Assembly (NCBI GenBank): GCA_031274005.1
Contig: JAISQU010000078.1
Coordinates: 1 to 5,918 of the forward strand
Length of the DNA: 5,918 nucleotides
Reading direction: 5' to 3'
From: Spirochaetales bacterium
GTDB taxonomy: Bacteria; Spirochaetota; Spirochaetia; DTKZ01
Positions 1 through 5,842 of the stretch are shown here, piece after piece. Made by a program: the position numbers and the translations under genes. How positions within the stretch are numbered: position 1 is the stretch's first letter; every line of letters begins with the position of its first letter. The notes under the pieces are model-generated. The model worked only from the letters and a program-made list of their open reading frames with translations. It did no database searches and was not told the origin of the DNA.

Positions 1-1
1 A

Positions 2-235
2 CATCCATTTATTGATGGAAATGGTCGAACGGCACGCCTTGTAATGAATTTGTCCTTATTACAATCCGGATATCCTATTATTATTATTCCTCCAATATTA
101 CGAAATGATTATATTTCAACAATTCGATTGGCTAATAAAGGAGATTTACAACCATTTTTTGATTTCATTCTAAATGTTGAATATGAAAGTGCTAAGGATT
201 ATTTAAGATTATTAAAATATTTTAATGAAAAATAG
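2..235 (+). CDS. Fic-domain protein, C-terminal fragment (5' end outside window)
   Basis: The reading frame is open from the window edge and ends at a TAG at 233-235, giving 77 visible residues. The first twelve are HPFIDGNGRTAR, an exact match to the Fic catalytic motif HPFx(D/E)GN(G/K)RxxR, so the catalytic His is the first visible residue. Fic enzymes usually transfer AMP, or another phosphate-containing group, from a nucleotide to a hydroxyl of a target protein. The target here is unknown. The remaining residues (LVMNLSLLQSGYP, then an IIIIPP stretch and a GDLQPFFDFI segment) fit the helices that follow the motif in ordinary Fic proteins. The N-terminal part, including any inhibitory helix or antitoxin partner, is outside the window. 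The DNA is strikingly A+T-rich compared with the G+C-rich genes downstream, which suggests separate, probably horizontal, origin. An ATG at 44 is internal to the motif-bearing frame and is not the start. Family assignment is firm; biological role is not. Confidence 0.93.
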   Translation, partial: HPFIDGNGRTARLVMNLSLLQSGYPIIIIPPILRNDYISTIRLANKGDLQPFFDFILNVEYESAKDYLRLLKYFNEK

Positions 236-246
236 TTTTTGGCATT

Positions 247-269
247 GCGCATAACTGACTTATATGCGC
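247..269. other. Hairpin just after the Fic gene
   Basis: GCGCATA at 247-253 and TATGCGC at 263-269 form a perfect 7-bp stem with a 9-nt loop, 11 bp after the Fic stop codon. It could end the Fic transcript, but no T-run follows on either strand, so a classic intrinsic terminator is not supported. It also overlaps the end of the transposase remnant and may simply mark the junction. Confidence 0.35.
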
Positions 270-406
270 TGGCCCTGGTTTGCACCGCGACACCCTGCCA
301 TAGCTATGTGTTTGACCGGGTTTTTCTCTAAGGTTTCCATTGTCCGCCTGAACCGCTTCTCAAGCCGTTCTTCGTTGAAATCCACACCGGCAAACTCTTC
401 GGCCAT
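260..406 (-). pseudogene. Tn5/IS4-type transposase remnant, N-terminal DNA-binding part only
   Basis: On the minus strand, an ATG at 406-404 opens a 48-residue frame ending at TAA (262-260). It begins MAEEFAGVDFNEERLEKRF and continues with RRTMETLEKNP and HIAMAGCRGANQGQRI. This follows the pattern of the N-terminal DNA-binding domain of Tn5-like transposases: an E-E-F-x-G-x-D/L start, an (E/D)-x-R-L-x-x-R segment, a helix ending in L-x-x-x-P, then a small-residue C-x-G region normally leading into a YRF motif. Here the frame stops about where YRF would begin, and no DDE catalytic domain follows before the A+T-rich Fic gene. Full transposases of this type are roughly 400-480 residues, so only about a tenth remains. 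I see no convincing ribosome binding site. The open frame can be read upstream to about position 442, into the repeat block at 421-443. I judge it a decayed fragment; the family call rests on pattern memory. Confidence 0.6.
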
Positions 407-420
407 GTTATTGGTTAGGT

Positions 421-443
421 AGCGGCGGAACCCCCGAAAAGCC
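421..443 (+). repeat. Dispersed repeat block A, copy 1
   Basis: This 23-bp block begins AGCGGCGGAACCCCCGAAAA. Its exact reverse complement is at 5871-5893, and the match stops on the inner side at 444 versus 5870. Together with block B (495-523) it forms a composite element whose two copies keep the same internal order A, stem-loop, B. Similar G+C-rich 'ggggttccgcc' intergenic repeats are common in some anaerobe genomes, as far as I recall. Confidence 0.85.
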
Positions 444-475
444 GGCGTACAGCCTGCCTAAAGACAGGCTGCCGG
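442..475. other. Stem-loop between repeat blocks A and B, copy 1
   Basis: CAGCCTG (450-456) pairs with CAGGCTG (465-471) across an 8-nt loop. The stem is extended by CCGG (442-445) with CCGG (472-475) past a one-sided CGTA bulge. The sequence differs from the stem-loop at the same place in copy 2 (5843-5867), so position and shape are shared but sequence is not. Confidence 0.6.
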
Positions 476-494
476 AATATAACGACAGGGGCTT

Positions 495-523
495 TCGAAA
501 AAAGTAAACGCCGATGCCCTGCC
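495..523 (+). repeat. Dispersed repeat block B, copy 1
   Basis: This 29-bp block starts TCGAAAAAAGTAAACGCCGA and ends in TGCCCTGCC. Its exact reverse complement is at 5799-5827, with mismatches on both sides of the match (494 and 524). It lies 51 bp after block A and 15 bp before the -35 box of the putative histidine kinase promoter. An identical 29-mer this close by is far beyond chance, so this is a real repeat. Confidence 0.9.
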
Positions 524-538
524 GTAATTCCCTCCCCG

Positions 539-568
539 TTGACCCCCGCTTTTTCTTCCGGCTATAAT
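539..568 (+). promoter_or_regulatory. Putative sigma-70 promoter for the histidine kinase
   Basis: TTGACC at 539-544 and a perfect TATAAT at 563-568 are separated by 18 bp. Transcription would begin near 575, leaving a leader of about 178 nt before the kinase ATG at 753. It is the best promoter match between the Fic gene and the kinase, and it sits directly downstream of repeat block B. I found no better candidate closer to the gene. Confidence 0.65.
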
Positions 569-574
569 TTGAGG

Positions 575-752
575 CGAAACTGAAATGTGAGCAGCCTGAA
601 GATACGGAACCAGGAATTTTATCCGGTAATAATAGCGAACCGCTAAAATAATAGACTTGCGCAATGGCCCCGCCCTAAGCGCAACAGGCTCCTATAAAAA
701 ACATCTGGAATTTTGAGGAGTGTTTTATTATATTATATAGCGGGATTTTAAT
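575..752 (+). promoter_or_regulatory. Long structured 5' leader of the histidine kinase
   Basis: If the promoter at 539-568 is right, this leader is unusually long and has several complementary segments. TAGCG/CGCTA form a triloop hairpin (633-637 with 641-645). TTGCGC (657-662) pairs with GCGCAA (679-684). AGCCTG (593-598) pairs with CAGGCT (685-690), directly abutting the previous stem. Near the start codon, 728-735 can pair with 749-756 (A/U-rich, one G-U), covering the AUG. A strong GAGGAG (715-720) lies 32 nt upstream of the AUG, too far for normal use, while only a weak GGGA (742-745) is at normal distance. No known riboswitch class is recognised. The structures were found by eye, without energy calculation. 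Confidence 0.35.
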
Positions 753-3530
753 ATGAGAAAAGAAACTGATTGCGCGCGAAACAGGATTCCCGCGCTGGAA
801 AGGATTCGGAAGCTGACGGGAATTTTTTCGGAGTCGCGGGTAGGGCTGATTCTGAAGGATTCGCAGGGGCTGATTTACGACTGGAACGCGGGGGCTGAGC
901 GGATTTTCGGATATAGCAGGCCGGAGATGCTGGGCAAGCGGACTCTGGATTATGCTTTGGAAGAGAGTTTCGCGGCTATTCTGGATATGGACAGGAAGGT
1001 GCTGCGGGGCGAGAATGTCGTGCTGTCGGAGATTAGCCGCAGGCATAAGGACGGGCGGGTAATCGTGTGTTCGGCTTCGTATACGCCGGTGCGGGATGAC
1101 CAGGGGCGGGTCGCGGGTTCGCTGTGTTTTTTCCATGATATTTCCGAGCGGAAGCGGATGGAGAAAAGCAGGGAGGATCTTGAGAGCCTTTTTGTGAATT
1201 TGTTCGAGAATCTTTCGACGCCTGTGTGTTTGTTCAGGCTCGCGCCGGATGGGGCGGAGGATCTTGAGATTGTTTTGACAAACCGGGCGTTTGCGGAGTT
1301 GAACCAGGTGCCCTACGAGGGTTTGCGGGGGCGGCGCTTTTCTGATGTGTGCGCGGGGGCTCTGGATTATCTTCCCGGTTTTATCGCGACGGCCAGGACG
1401 CGGGTGAGTAATTCTCACGAAGGGTATAATTACGTAAACAAAAAGTATTTGCACGATTTAGCGTTTTCGCCCGCGCCGGATCAGGTGGCCGTGATTATTA
1501 CGGACAGGACGCCCCAGGTGATGGCCGAGGAGGCTTTGAAGGAGAAGGGAAACGATTTGGCGATGTTGTTCTCGTCGCTGGAGTCGGGGCTCTGTACGGG
1601 GAAGATTGTGCGGGATGAACGGGGCGCGCCTGTGGATATTTTTATAGAGTTTGCGAATCAGGCCTTTGAGATTATGGAGGGCTTAAGCACGGCGTCGGTG
1701 GCGGGCAGAAAGATGTCGGAGCTTCCCCTGGAAGAGAAGGACAAGTACGGCCCTGTTTTTATGGATGTGGCGGAGCATCAGAGGAAGGTGAACTTTACGA
1801 AATCCGTTACGGGCAGCAGGCGCGTTCTGGATGTTGTGGGCTATTCGCCGCGGCAGGATTATTTTGTGTGTATAGAGACGGATATTACGCGGCGGGTGAA
1901 ACTTCAGGAGGAGCTGGAGCGGGCTTTGCGCAGCGCGGCGGAGTCCGCGGAACTGGCCTCAAGGATGAAGACGAATTTTCTGGCAAATATGAGTCATGAG
2001 ATCCGTACGCCTTTGAACGGCGTTATTGGTTTTACGGAACTGGCTCTTGACAGCGCGGAGGCTTCGCCATCCTGCCGCGAGTATTTGTTGAAGATCAGGA
2101 CCAGCGCGGTGGGGCTTCTGGATATTATCAACGACATTCTGGATATTTCAAAGATTGAGGCGGGCAAGGTCGAACTGGAGCATATTCCCTTCAGCCTGCG
2201 CGAGGTATGCAGGCAGTGCGAGATGGTAAGCGGGATCCGGGCGCGGGAGAAGGGTATTCTCCTGTCCGTGGATCCGGGGCCGCACCTGCGGCTCTTGGGG
2301 GATCCGACGAAGCTGCGTCAGGTGCTTTTGAATCTTTTGTCGAACGCGATAAAGTTTACCGATTCGGGGAGCGTGCGTCTTGAGGTTCGGGTACAAGAGG
2401 CTGGGGAGGGTTGGGCGCGGCTTCATTTTACGGTGAGCGATACGGGCATAGGGATAACGGCGGAACAGGCGGAAAGAATCTTTGAGCCTTTTATGCAGGC
2501 CGACGGGAGCATGACGCGCAGGTACGGGGGCACGGGGCTGGGACTTTCTATTTCGCGGAATATCATCGAACTGATGGGGGGGCGGCTTTCAATAGAGAAT
2601 AAACCGGCCGAGGGGAGCGTTTTCAGTTTTTCCGCGCGCTTTGATGTGTCTGATTCCGGTTTTGATTTCGGGACCGATTCCGGTTCCGGCGGGGAGGGCA
2701 GCGGCGATGAGTATGCCCGGAAGCTGGAGCGGCCTGTTTTTTCAGGAGATGTTCTTGTGTGCGAGGATAATGTCCTGAACCAGGAGGTGGCGAAAAAGCA
2801 TTTGCAGAAGCTGGGGCTGCGGGTGACAATTACGGATAATGGCCGCGCGGGGGTGGAGGCGGCAGTGCGCCGCATGAATGAGGGCCGGCCTTTTGATCTT
2901 ATTCTGATGGACGTACACATGCCGCTGATGTCCGGGCTGGAGGCGGCGCGGGAGATTGCGCTGCGGGGCAGTAAAACTCCTATTGTCGCGATGACCGCGA
3001 GTGTTATGTCCGGGGAGACCAATGCGTACCGTGAATACGGTATGAGCGGCTGGCTGGGAAAGCCCTTTGTGGCTCAGGATTTGTGGGCCTGCCTGCTGAA
3101 ATTCCTCAAACCTGTGAAGACCGCGGTTTCGGACGCCGTGGCCGGGGACAAACCGGAGAACGCCCCGGAGGACGGGGTTATTGATACGGCCTGCGGTCTC
3201 AAGATGGCCTGGGGCGATCCGGCCCTGTACGACAGGTTGAAACTTTTCTTCTACAAACGGAACAGGGATTTTTTCGGACAATTGTGCGCGGCCGTCGCCC
3301 TGGGGGATATTTCCCGCGCGCACCGTATGGTGCATACGCAAAGAGCGGGGGCCAAACTCATAGGCGCGGAGAAGCTCACCGAGGCGGCGGCGGTTATAGA
3401 GAAGGCCCTGGCGGGCGGCGAGGCGCGCTATACTCAGGATGAACTGCGCGATTACAGGAACGCGCTCCGCGACGCGCTGCGCGCTCTTGCCCGGAGCGCG
3501 CGGAGAACGCAGAGGAAGAAAAAAATATGA
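753..3530 (+). CDS. Soluble hybrid sensor histidine kinase (PAS x3, HisKA, HATPase, REC, Hpt)
   Basis: A 925-residue cytoplasmic kinase; no membrane segment or signal peptide is visible. Domains in order: PAS with PAC-like end at about 20-136 (DWNAGAERIFGYS, then HKDGR...DISERKR); a second, divergent PAS at 145-255; a third at 268-382 ending DITRR; a short coiled linker at 380-405; HisKA with phospho-acceptor H415 in SHEIRTP; HATPase_c at about 515-632 with N-box N527/N531, G1 DTGIGI (563-568), F-box IFEPF and G2 GGTGLGL (592-598). An Asp/Ser/Gly-rich linker (632-652) follows, then a receiver at 666-785 (acidic E671/D672, phospho-acceptor D720, T748, K770), and an Hpt domain at about 809-908 with probable phospho-His H861. 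Expected flow is ATP to H415, D720, H861, then an unlinked response regulator, since none is nearby. The signal is unknown; PAS domains may bind a small ligand or cofactor. ATG 753 is the only usable start: an in-frame TAG lies at 738-740 and the SD is weak. The basic C-terminal tail is encoded by repeat DNA. Confidence 0.95.
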   Translation: MRKETDCARNRIPALERIRKLTGIFSESRVGLILKDSQGLIYDWNAGAERIFGYSRPEMLGKRTLDYALEESFAAILDMDRKVLRGENVVLSEISRRHKDGRVIVCSASYTPVRDDQGRVAGSLCFFHDISERKRMEKSREDLESLFVNLFENLSTPVCLFRLAPDGAEDLEIVLTNRAFAELNQVPYEGLRGRRFSDVCAGALDYLPGFIATARTRVSNSHEGYNYVNKKYLHDLAFSPAPDQVAVIITDRTPQVMAEEALKEKGNDLAMLFSSLESGLCTGKIVRDERGAPVDIFIEFANQAFEIMEGLSTASVAGRKMSELPLEEKDKYGPVFMDVAEHQRKVNFTKSVTGSRRVLDVVGYSPRQDYFVCIETDITRRVKLQEELERALRSAAESAELASRMKTNFLANMSHEIRTPLNGVIGFTELALDSAEASPSCREYLLKIRTSAVGLLDIINDILDISKIEAGKVELEHIPFSLREVCRQCEMVSGIRAREKGILLSVDPGPHLRLLGDPTKLRQVLLNLLSNAIKFTDSGSVRLEVRVQEAGEGWARLHFTVSDTGIGITAEQAERIFEPFMQADGSMTRRYGGTGLGLSISRNIIELMGGRLSIENKPAEGSVFSFSARFDVSDSGFDFGTDSGSGGEGSGDEYARKLERPVFSGDVLVCEDNVLNQEVAKKHLQKLGLRVTITDNGRAGVEAAVRRMNEGRPFDLILMDVHMPLMSGLEAAREIALRGSKTPIVAMTASVMSGETNAYREYGMSGWLGKPFVAQDLWACLLKFLKPVKTAVSDAVAGDKPENAPEDGVIDTACGLKMAWGDPALYDRLKLFFYKRNRDFFGQLCAAVALGDISRAHRMVHTQRAGAKLIGAEKLTEAAAVIEKALAGGEARYTQDELRDYRNALRDALRALARSARRTQRKKKI
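2652..2685 (+). repeat. Short in-frame direct repeat in the kinase linker
   Basis: GATTCCGGTT occurs at 2652-2661 and again at 2676-2685, exactly 24 bp (8 codons) apart. It encodes part of the Asp/Ser/Gly-rich flexible linker between the ATPase and receiver domains. It suggests the linker grew by a small in-frame duplication and may vary in length between strains. Confidence 0.5.
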
Positions 3531-3555
3531 GATGCTTTTCTCTGCGCCCTCTGCG
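3499..3555. terminator. Inverted nonamer repeat at the kinase stop codon, possible bidirectional terminator
   Basis: CGCGGAG (3499-3505) and CGCAGA (3508-3513) on the left face CTCTGCG (3549-3555) and TCTGCG (3541-3546) on the right; GAAAA (3518-3522) can pair with TTTTC (3536-3540). The arms form an imperfect hairpin with one G-T wobble and a few bulges, with the kinase TGA (3528-3530) in the loop. A pyrimidine-rich stretch with five T (3571-3575) follows on the plus strand, and a T-rich stretch lies in the loop on the minus strand. Each arm contains two near-identical 9-bp units (CGCRGAGRR), so this is also a dispersed-type repeat. A terminator between convergent genes is plausible but not a textbook example. 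Confidence 0.5.
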
Positions 3556-3629
3556 GTTTATCCTCTTCTCTTTTTCGCCGCAATCGGACAGAATCCAACT
3601 TCTAAGTTACTATCAGAAACCCTCCGGAA

Positions 3630-4550
3630 TCAGTCCTCCCAGAGCCAGGTAGAAAGATAGCGTTCGCCTGTGTCGGGCAGAACGGCTACGATGATTTTGC
3701 CGCCGTTTTCCGGACGCTTCGCGATGGTCAGAGCCGCCTCAAGGGCCGCGCCGGAGGAGATGCCGACGAGTATGCCTTCTTCTTTGGCAAGACGGCGGGC
3801 TATGGTTCCGGCTTTGATGTCGTCGGTCTGGTAGATTTCGTCTACGAGGCCGGGGGTGTAGACTTTGGGGATAAAACCCGCGCCTATGCCCTGGATTTTG
3901 TGAGGGCCGCTCTGGCCGCCGGAAAGTACGGGCGAACTTGCGGGTTCCACTGCAACGATTTTCAGGCCGGGCTTCTTTTCCTTGAGGAATTTACCCGCGC
4001 CGGAGATGGTTCCGCCTGTGCCTACCCCGCCAATGAGTATGTCGATTTTGCCGGCGGTGTCTTCCCAGATTTCCGGCCCCGTGGTTTTTTCGTGGATTGC
4101 GGGGTTCGCGGGATTGTCGAACTGCTGGGGAATAAACGAGTCAGGCGTAGCCGCGGCGATTTCCTCAGCCTTGGCGATGGCGCCTTTCATGCCTTTCGCG
4201 CCTTCTGTAAGAACCAGTTCCGCGCCCAGGGCCTTGAGGAGCTTGCGCCGCTCAATGCTCATGGTTTCGGGCATGGTCAGGATGATGCGGTAACCTTTTA
4301 CCGCCGCCACATAGGCCAACCCTATGCCTGTGTTGCCGCTTGTGGGTTCGATAATGACTGTTCCTTCTTTGATGCGGCCGTCCTGTTCCGCCGTTTCAAT
4401 GAGGGCCAGGGCAATACGGTCCTTGACGCTGTGCAGCGGATTAAAACTTTCCAGCTTGACATAAATCGTTGCCTGGCTGCTGTTCAGCCTGTTGATTTTT
4501 ACAAGCGGAGTCTTGCCGATAAGATCCGTGATTTTTTCTACGAGTGCCAT
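3630..4550 (-). CDS. cysK: Cysteine synthase A (O-acetylserine sulfhydrylase)
   Basis: A 306-residue PLP enzyme that makes L-cysteine and acetate from O-acetyl-L-serine and sulfide in the cytoplasm. The signature is complete: the N-terminal ITDLIGKTPLVKINRL; NPLHSVKDR with the PLP-binding lysine K43; the substrate loop TSGNTG (70-75); NPAIHEKTTGPEIW (149-162); the PLP-phosphate cup GTGGT (177-181); GISSGA (263-268); and PDTGERYLST (292-301). The length is normal for CysK. The start is ATG 4550: a TTG codon at 4562 would open four more codons, but it is part of the Shine-Dalgarno GGAGG (4560-4556), which sits 5 nt before the ATG. A consensus promoter lies just upstream. The gene converges on the histidine kinase with a 99-bp gap. 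No cysE or sulfate-assimilation gene is nearby. The related CysM or cystathionine beta-synthase-like enzymes are less likely, given the TTGPEIW motif and length. Confidence 0.96.
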   Translation of the reverse strand: MALVEKITDLIGKTPLVKINRLNSSQATIYVKLESFNPLHSVKDRIALALIETAEQDGRIKEGTVIIEPTSGNTGIGLAYVAAVKGYRIILTMPETMSIERRKLLKALGAELVLTEGAKGMKGAIAKAEEIAAATPDSFIPQQFDNPANPAIHEKTTGPEIWEDTAGKIDILIGGVGTGGTISGAGKFLKEKKPGLKIVAVEPASSPVLSGGQSGPHKIQGIGAGFIPKVYTPGLVDEIYQTDDIKAGTIARRLAKEEGILVGISSGAALEAALTIAKRPENGGKIIVAVLPDTGERYLSTWLWED

Positions 4551-4581
4551 AATAACCTCCAAAAATAATATATCCTACTAA

Positions 4582-4591
4582 ATACATGTAT
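4582..4591. promoter_or_regulatory. Palindrome over the expected cysK transcription start
   Basis: ATACATGTAT is a perfect 10-bp palindrome directly downstream of the cysK -10 box and covering the predicted start near 4585. That is a suitable place for a repressor site. A/T-rich palindromes this short are frequent by chance, so the call is tentative. Confidence 0.25.
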
Positions 4592-4621
4592 ATTATATGC
4601 ATAAAAATAAAATTCTGTCAA
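4592..4621 (-). promoter_or_regulatory. Consensus sigma-70 promoter of cysK
   Basis: On the minus strand a perfect TTGACA (4621-4616) and a perfect TATAAT (4597-4592) are 18 bp apart. Transcription would start near 4585, giving a leader of about 35 nt before the ATG at 4550, too short for a riboswitch. The surrounding DNA is A/T-rich. This implies strong basal expression independent of the upstream FMN enzyme gene. Confidence 0.85.
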
Positions 4622-4675
4622 GGGGAATTTTACGGAGGCAACAGGATTTTTACTGTCCGGTTCGTTCAGGCTTTT

Positions 4676-5728
4676 TTATTTTCTCCTCAGGAGTCTCTCG
4701 CCTTTTTCGTCCAGCGCAACCAGATTTTTGGAAGACAGGGCTTTCAGCGAGGGAGATCCCATCAGAATCATGGCGCGGCGCAGTTCCGCCTCAAGGCGGC
4801 GGAACATATATTCCACCCCGGCGGCTCCATCGATAAGAAGCCCCCACAGGGTCAGTCTGCCCACTAAAACCGAGTCCGCGCCCAGCGCGGCAGCCTTGAT
4901 AATATCCGTGCCGCGGGTTATCCCCGAGTCGACAACAATTTCGGCCTTGCCGCCCGCGGCGGCCTTGATTTCCGGCAGCGCCTCCAGAGGAGCAAGGCTG
5001 TAATCCAAAGCGTAGCCCACATGTGTAGAAACAATAAGGATATCCGCTCCTATGTCCACGGCGTCCAGCGCGTCTTCGCCGCTCATCACACCCTTGAGGA
5101 TAAACTTGCCCGGGACATTATCGCGGATTTCCCGCAGCTCGTCTTTGCCGTAGGGCCTCGCCAGTTCCGCGAAACGCAGTTCATCCCCCACGGGTTTCAT
5201 TCCGCCAATGGAGTCTATATCAATGCCCGCGGCGCAGCAGCCCGCGTCAATACTTCTTCGCAGTTCCCCGATAAGGGTTTCTTTGTCGGGCAGGGGTTTG
5301 ACAATGCGGAAAGTCTTCGCGCAGGCGGCCATACCTCCGTAGACCAGGGGCCCCGACGGATAGCCTATTCCCGCGGCGACATTCATCCTGCCGGCGGCCT
5401 TCGCGATCTGCTCAAAAGGCCTGTCGCACACGAAATTGATACCCGAAATCATGGGCGCGACGGACACAGGCATACTTATAGGCTGTCCGGCGAATTTAGC
5501 CGTAATATCCAGACTCTCATACTTCAGGCTGTTGATGGCCCGCATTTTCAGGCCAACGCTTTCGTAAATATTCTTCGCGCGCCGCCAGGTAGAACCCGTC
5601 TCGGCCCCGCCCTTCCTGTGTGTCCAGCCGTCGCAGCGTTCGGGGTGACCCCTCTGCGCCAGTGTCTTGTACGCAAGAGCCTCAATATCTTCAAGATTTA
5701 CCGGAAATTTTTCTTCAGTTTGAATCAT
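4676..5728 (-). CDS. FMN-dependent alpha-hydroxy-acid dehydrogenase/oxidase family protein
   Basis: A 350-residue protein with the (beta/alpha)8 FMN fold of the lactate/glycolate oxidase family, which oxidises 2-hydroxy acids to 2-oxo acids. Visible motifs: PVSVAPMISG (87-96) at the flavin site; FILKGVMSGEDA with the conserved Lys K212; VSTHVGYALD (233-242), where H236 aligns with the catalytic base of the family motif SNHGGRQLD; VDSGITRGTD (266-275) and LVGRLTLWGL (288-297) for FMN phosphate binding. The usual substrate Arg of NHGGR is replaced by Y239 and one Gly by V237, so the substrate may not be a simple hydroxy acid. The ATG at 5728 is chosen because GGGAGGA (5744-5738) precedes it at 9-10 nt and a promoter lies just upstream. 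The frame is open up to an ATG at 5863, but those 45 extra codons cover the promoter and a repeat. There is no signal peptide. The gene ends 125 bp before cysK on the same strand. Family is likely; exact reaction unknown. Confidence 0.82.
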   Translation of the reverse strand: MIQTEEKFPVNLEDIEALAYKTLAQRGHPERCDGWTHRKGGAETGSTWRRAKNIYESVGLKMRAINSLKYESLDITAKFAGQPISMPVSVAPMISGINFVCDRPFEQIAKAAGRMNVAAGIGYPSGPLVYGGMAACAKTFRIVKPLPDKETLIGELRRSIDAGCCAAGIDIDSIGGMKPVGDELRFAELARPYGKDELREIRDNVPGKFILKGVMSGEDALDAVDIGADILIVSTHVGYALDYSLAPLEALPEIKAAAGGKAEIVVDSGITRGTDIIKAAALGADSVLVGRLTLWGLLIDGAAGVEYMFRRLEAELRRAMILMGSPSLKALSSKNLVALDEKGERLLRRK

Positions 5729-5737
5729 ATCGTGGAG

Positions 5738-5744
5738 TCCTCCC
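5738..5744 (-). promoter_or_regulatory. Ribosome binding site deciding the FMN-enzyme start
   Basis: GGGAGGA on the minus strand lies 9 nt before the ATG at 5728 (10 nt counted from the GGAGG core). It supports this start over the in-frame ATG at 5863, near which I see no such site. Confidence 0.75.
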
Positions 5745-5752
5745 GCCCTGCA

Positions 5753-5781
5753 AGTGTAGGCTTCGCTGTTTTTTTTGTCAA
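5753..5781 (-). promoter_or_regulatory. Putative sigma-70 promoter of the FMN-enzyme gene
   Basis: A perfect TTGACA (5781-5776) and TACACT (5758-5753, four of six consensus bases including TA...T) are 17 bp apart on the minus strand, with an A-run in the spacer. Transcription would start near 5746, just ahead of the GGGAGGA site, giving a leader of about 18 nt. Block B of the dispersed repeat ends 17 bp upstream of the -35 box. Confidence 0.7.
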
Positions 5782-5798
5782 CTTCCTGTCCGGGGCAG

Positions 5799-5827
5799 GG
5801 CAGGGCATCGGCGTTTACTTTTTTCGA
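5799..5827 (-). repeat. Dispersed repeat block B, copy 2
   Basis: This is the exact 29-bp reverse complement of 495-523. Read on the minus strand, it follows block A (5893-5871) after a 43-bp gap containing a stem-loop, the same order as copy 1. It lies inside the falsely extended frame of the FMN-enzyme gene, which argues that the extension is not coding. Confidence 0.9.
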
Positions 5828-5842
5828 GTCATCTATGGCGCA

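Noticed and set aside
421..523. CRISPR array or integron attC site
   Set aside because: There are only two copies of each block, in inverted orientation and 5 kb apart. There are no regular spacers, and no integrase or cas gene is visible.
458..664. Minus-strand 68-residue open frame upstream of the kinase
   Set aside because: It runs through repeat block B, the promoter and the leader, has no recognisable family and no good ribosome binding site.
713..741. TTGAGG/TATAGC as a second promoter directly before the kinase
   Set aside because: It would start transcription only about 5 nt before the ATG, and both boxes match consensus worse than the pair at 539-568.
675..1454. Minus-strand 259-residue open frame antisense to the kinase
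   Set aside because: It is rich in Pro, Arg and His in the way expected from the reverse of G+C-rich coding DNA, and the kinase on the other strand is unambiguous.
2423..3341. Minus-strand frames of 199 residues antisense to the ATPase, receiver and Hpt regions
   Set aside because: They are shadows of conserved domains on the plus strand, with low-complexity composition and no family motif.
3900..4568. Plus-strand 222-residue frame across cysK
   Set aside because: It is antisense to the fully motif-supported cysK and has no recognisable domain.
4551..4585. Riboswitch or T-box before cysK
   Set aside because: The leader after the consensus promoter is only about 35 nt and shows no such structure.
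4622..4675. Intrinsic terminator after the FMN-enzyme gene
   Set aside because: I could not find a stable stem; the possible pairings are four bases or fewer, although T/A runs are present. Read-through into cysK is not excluded.
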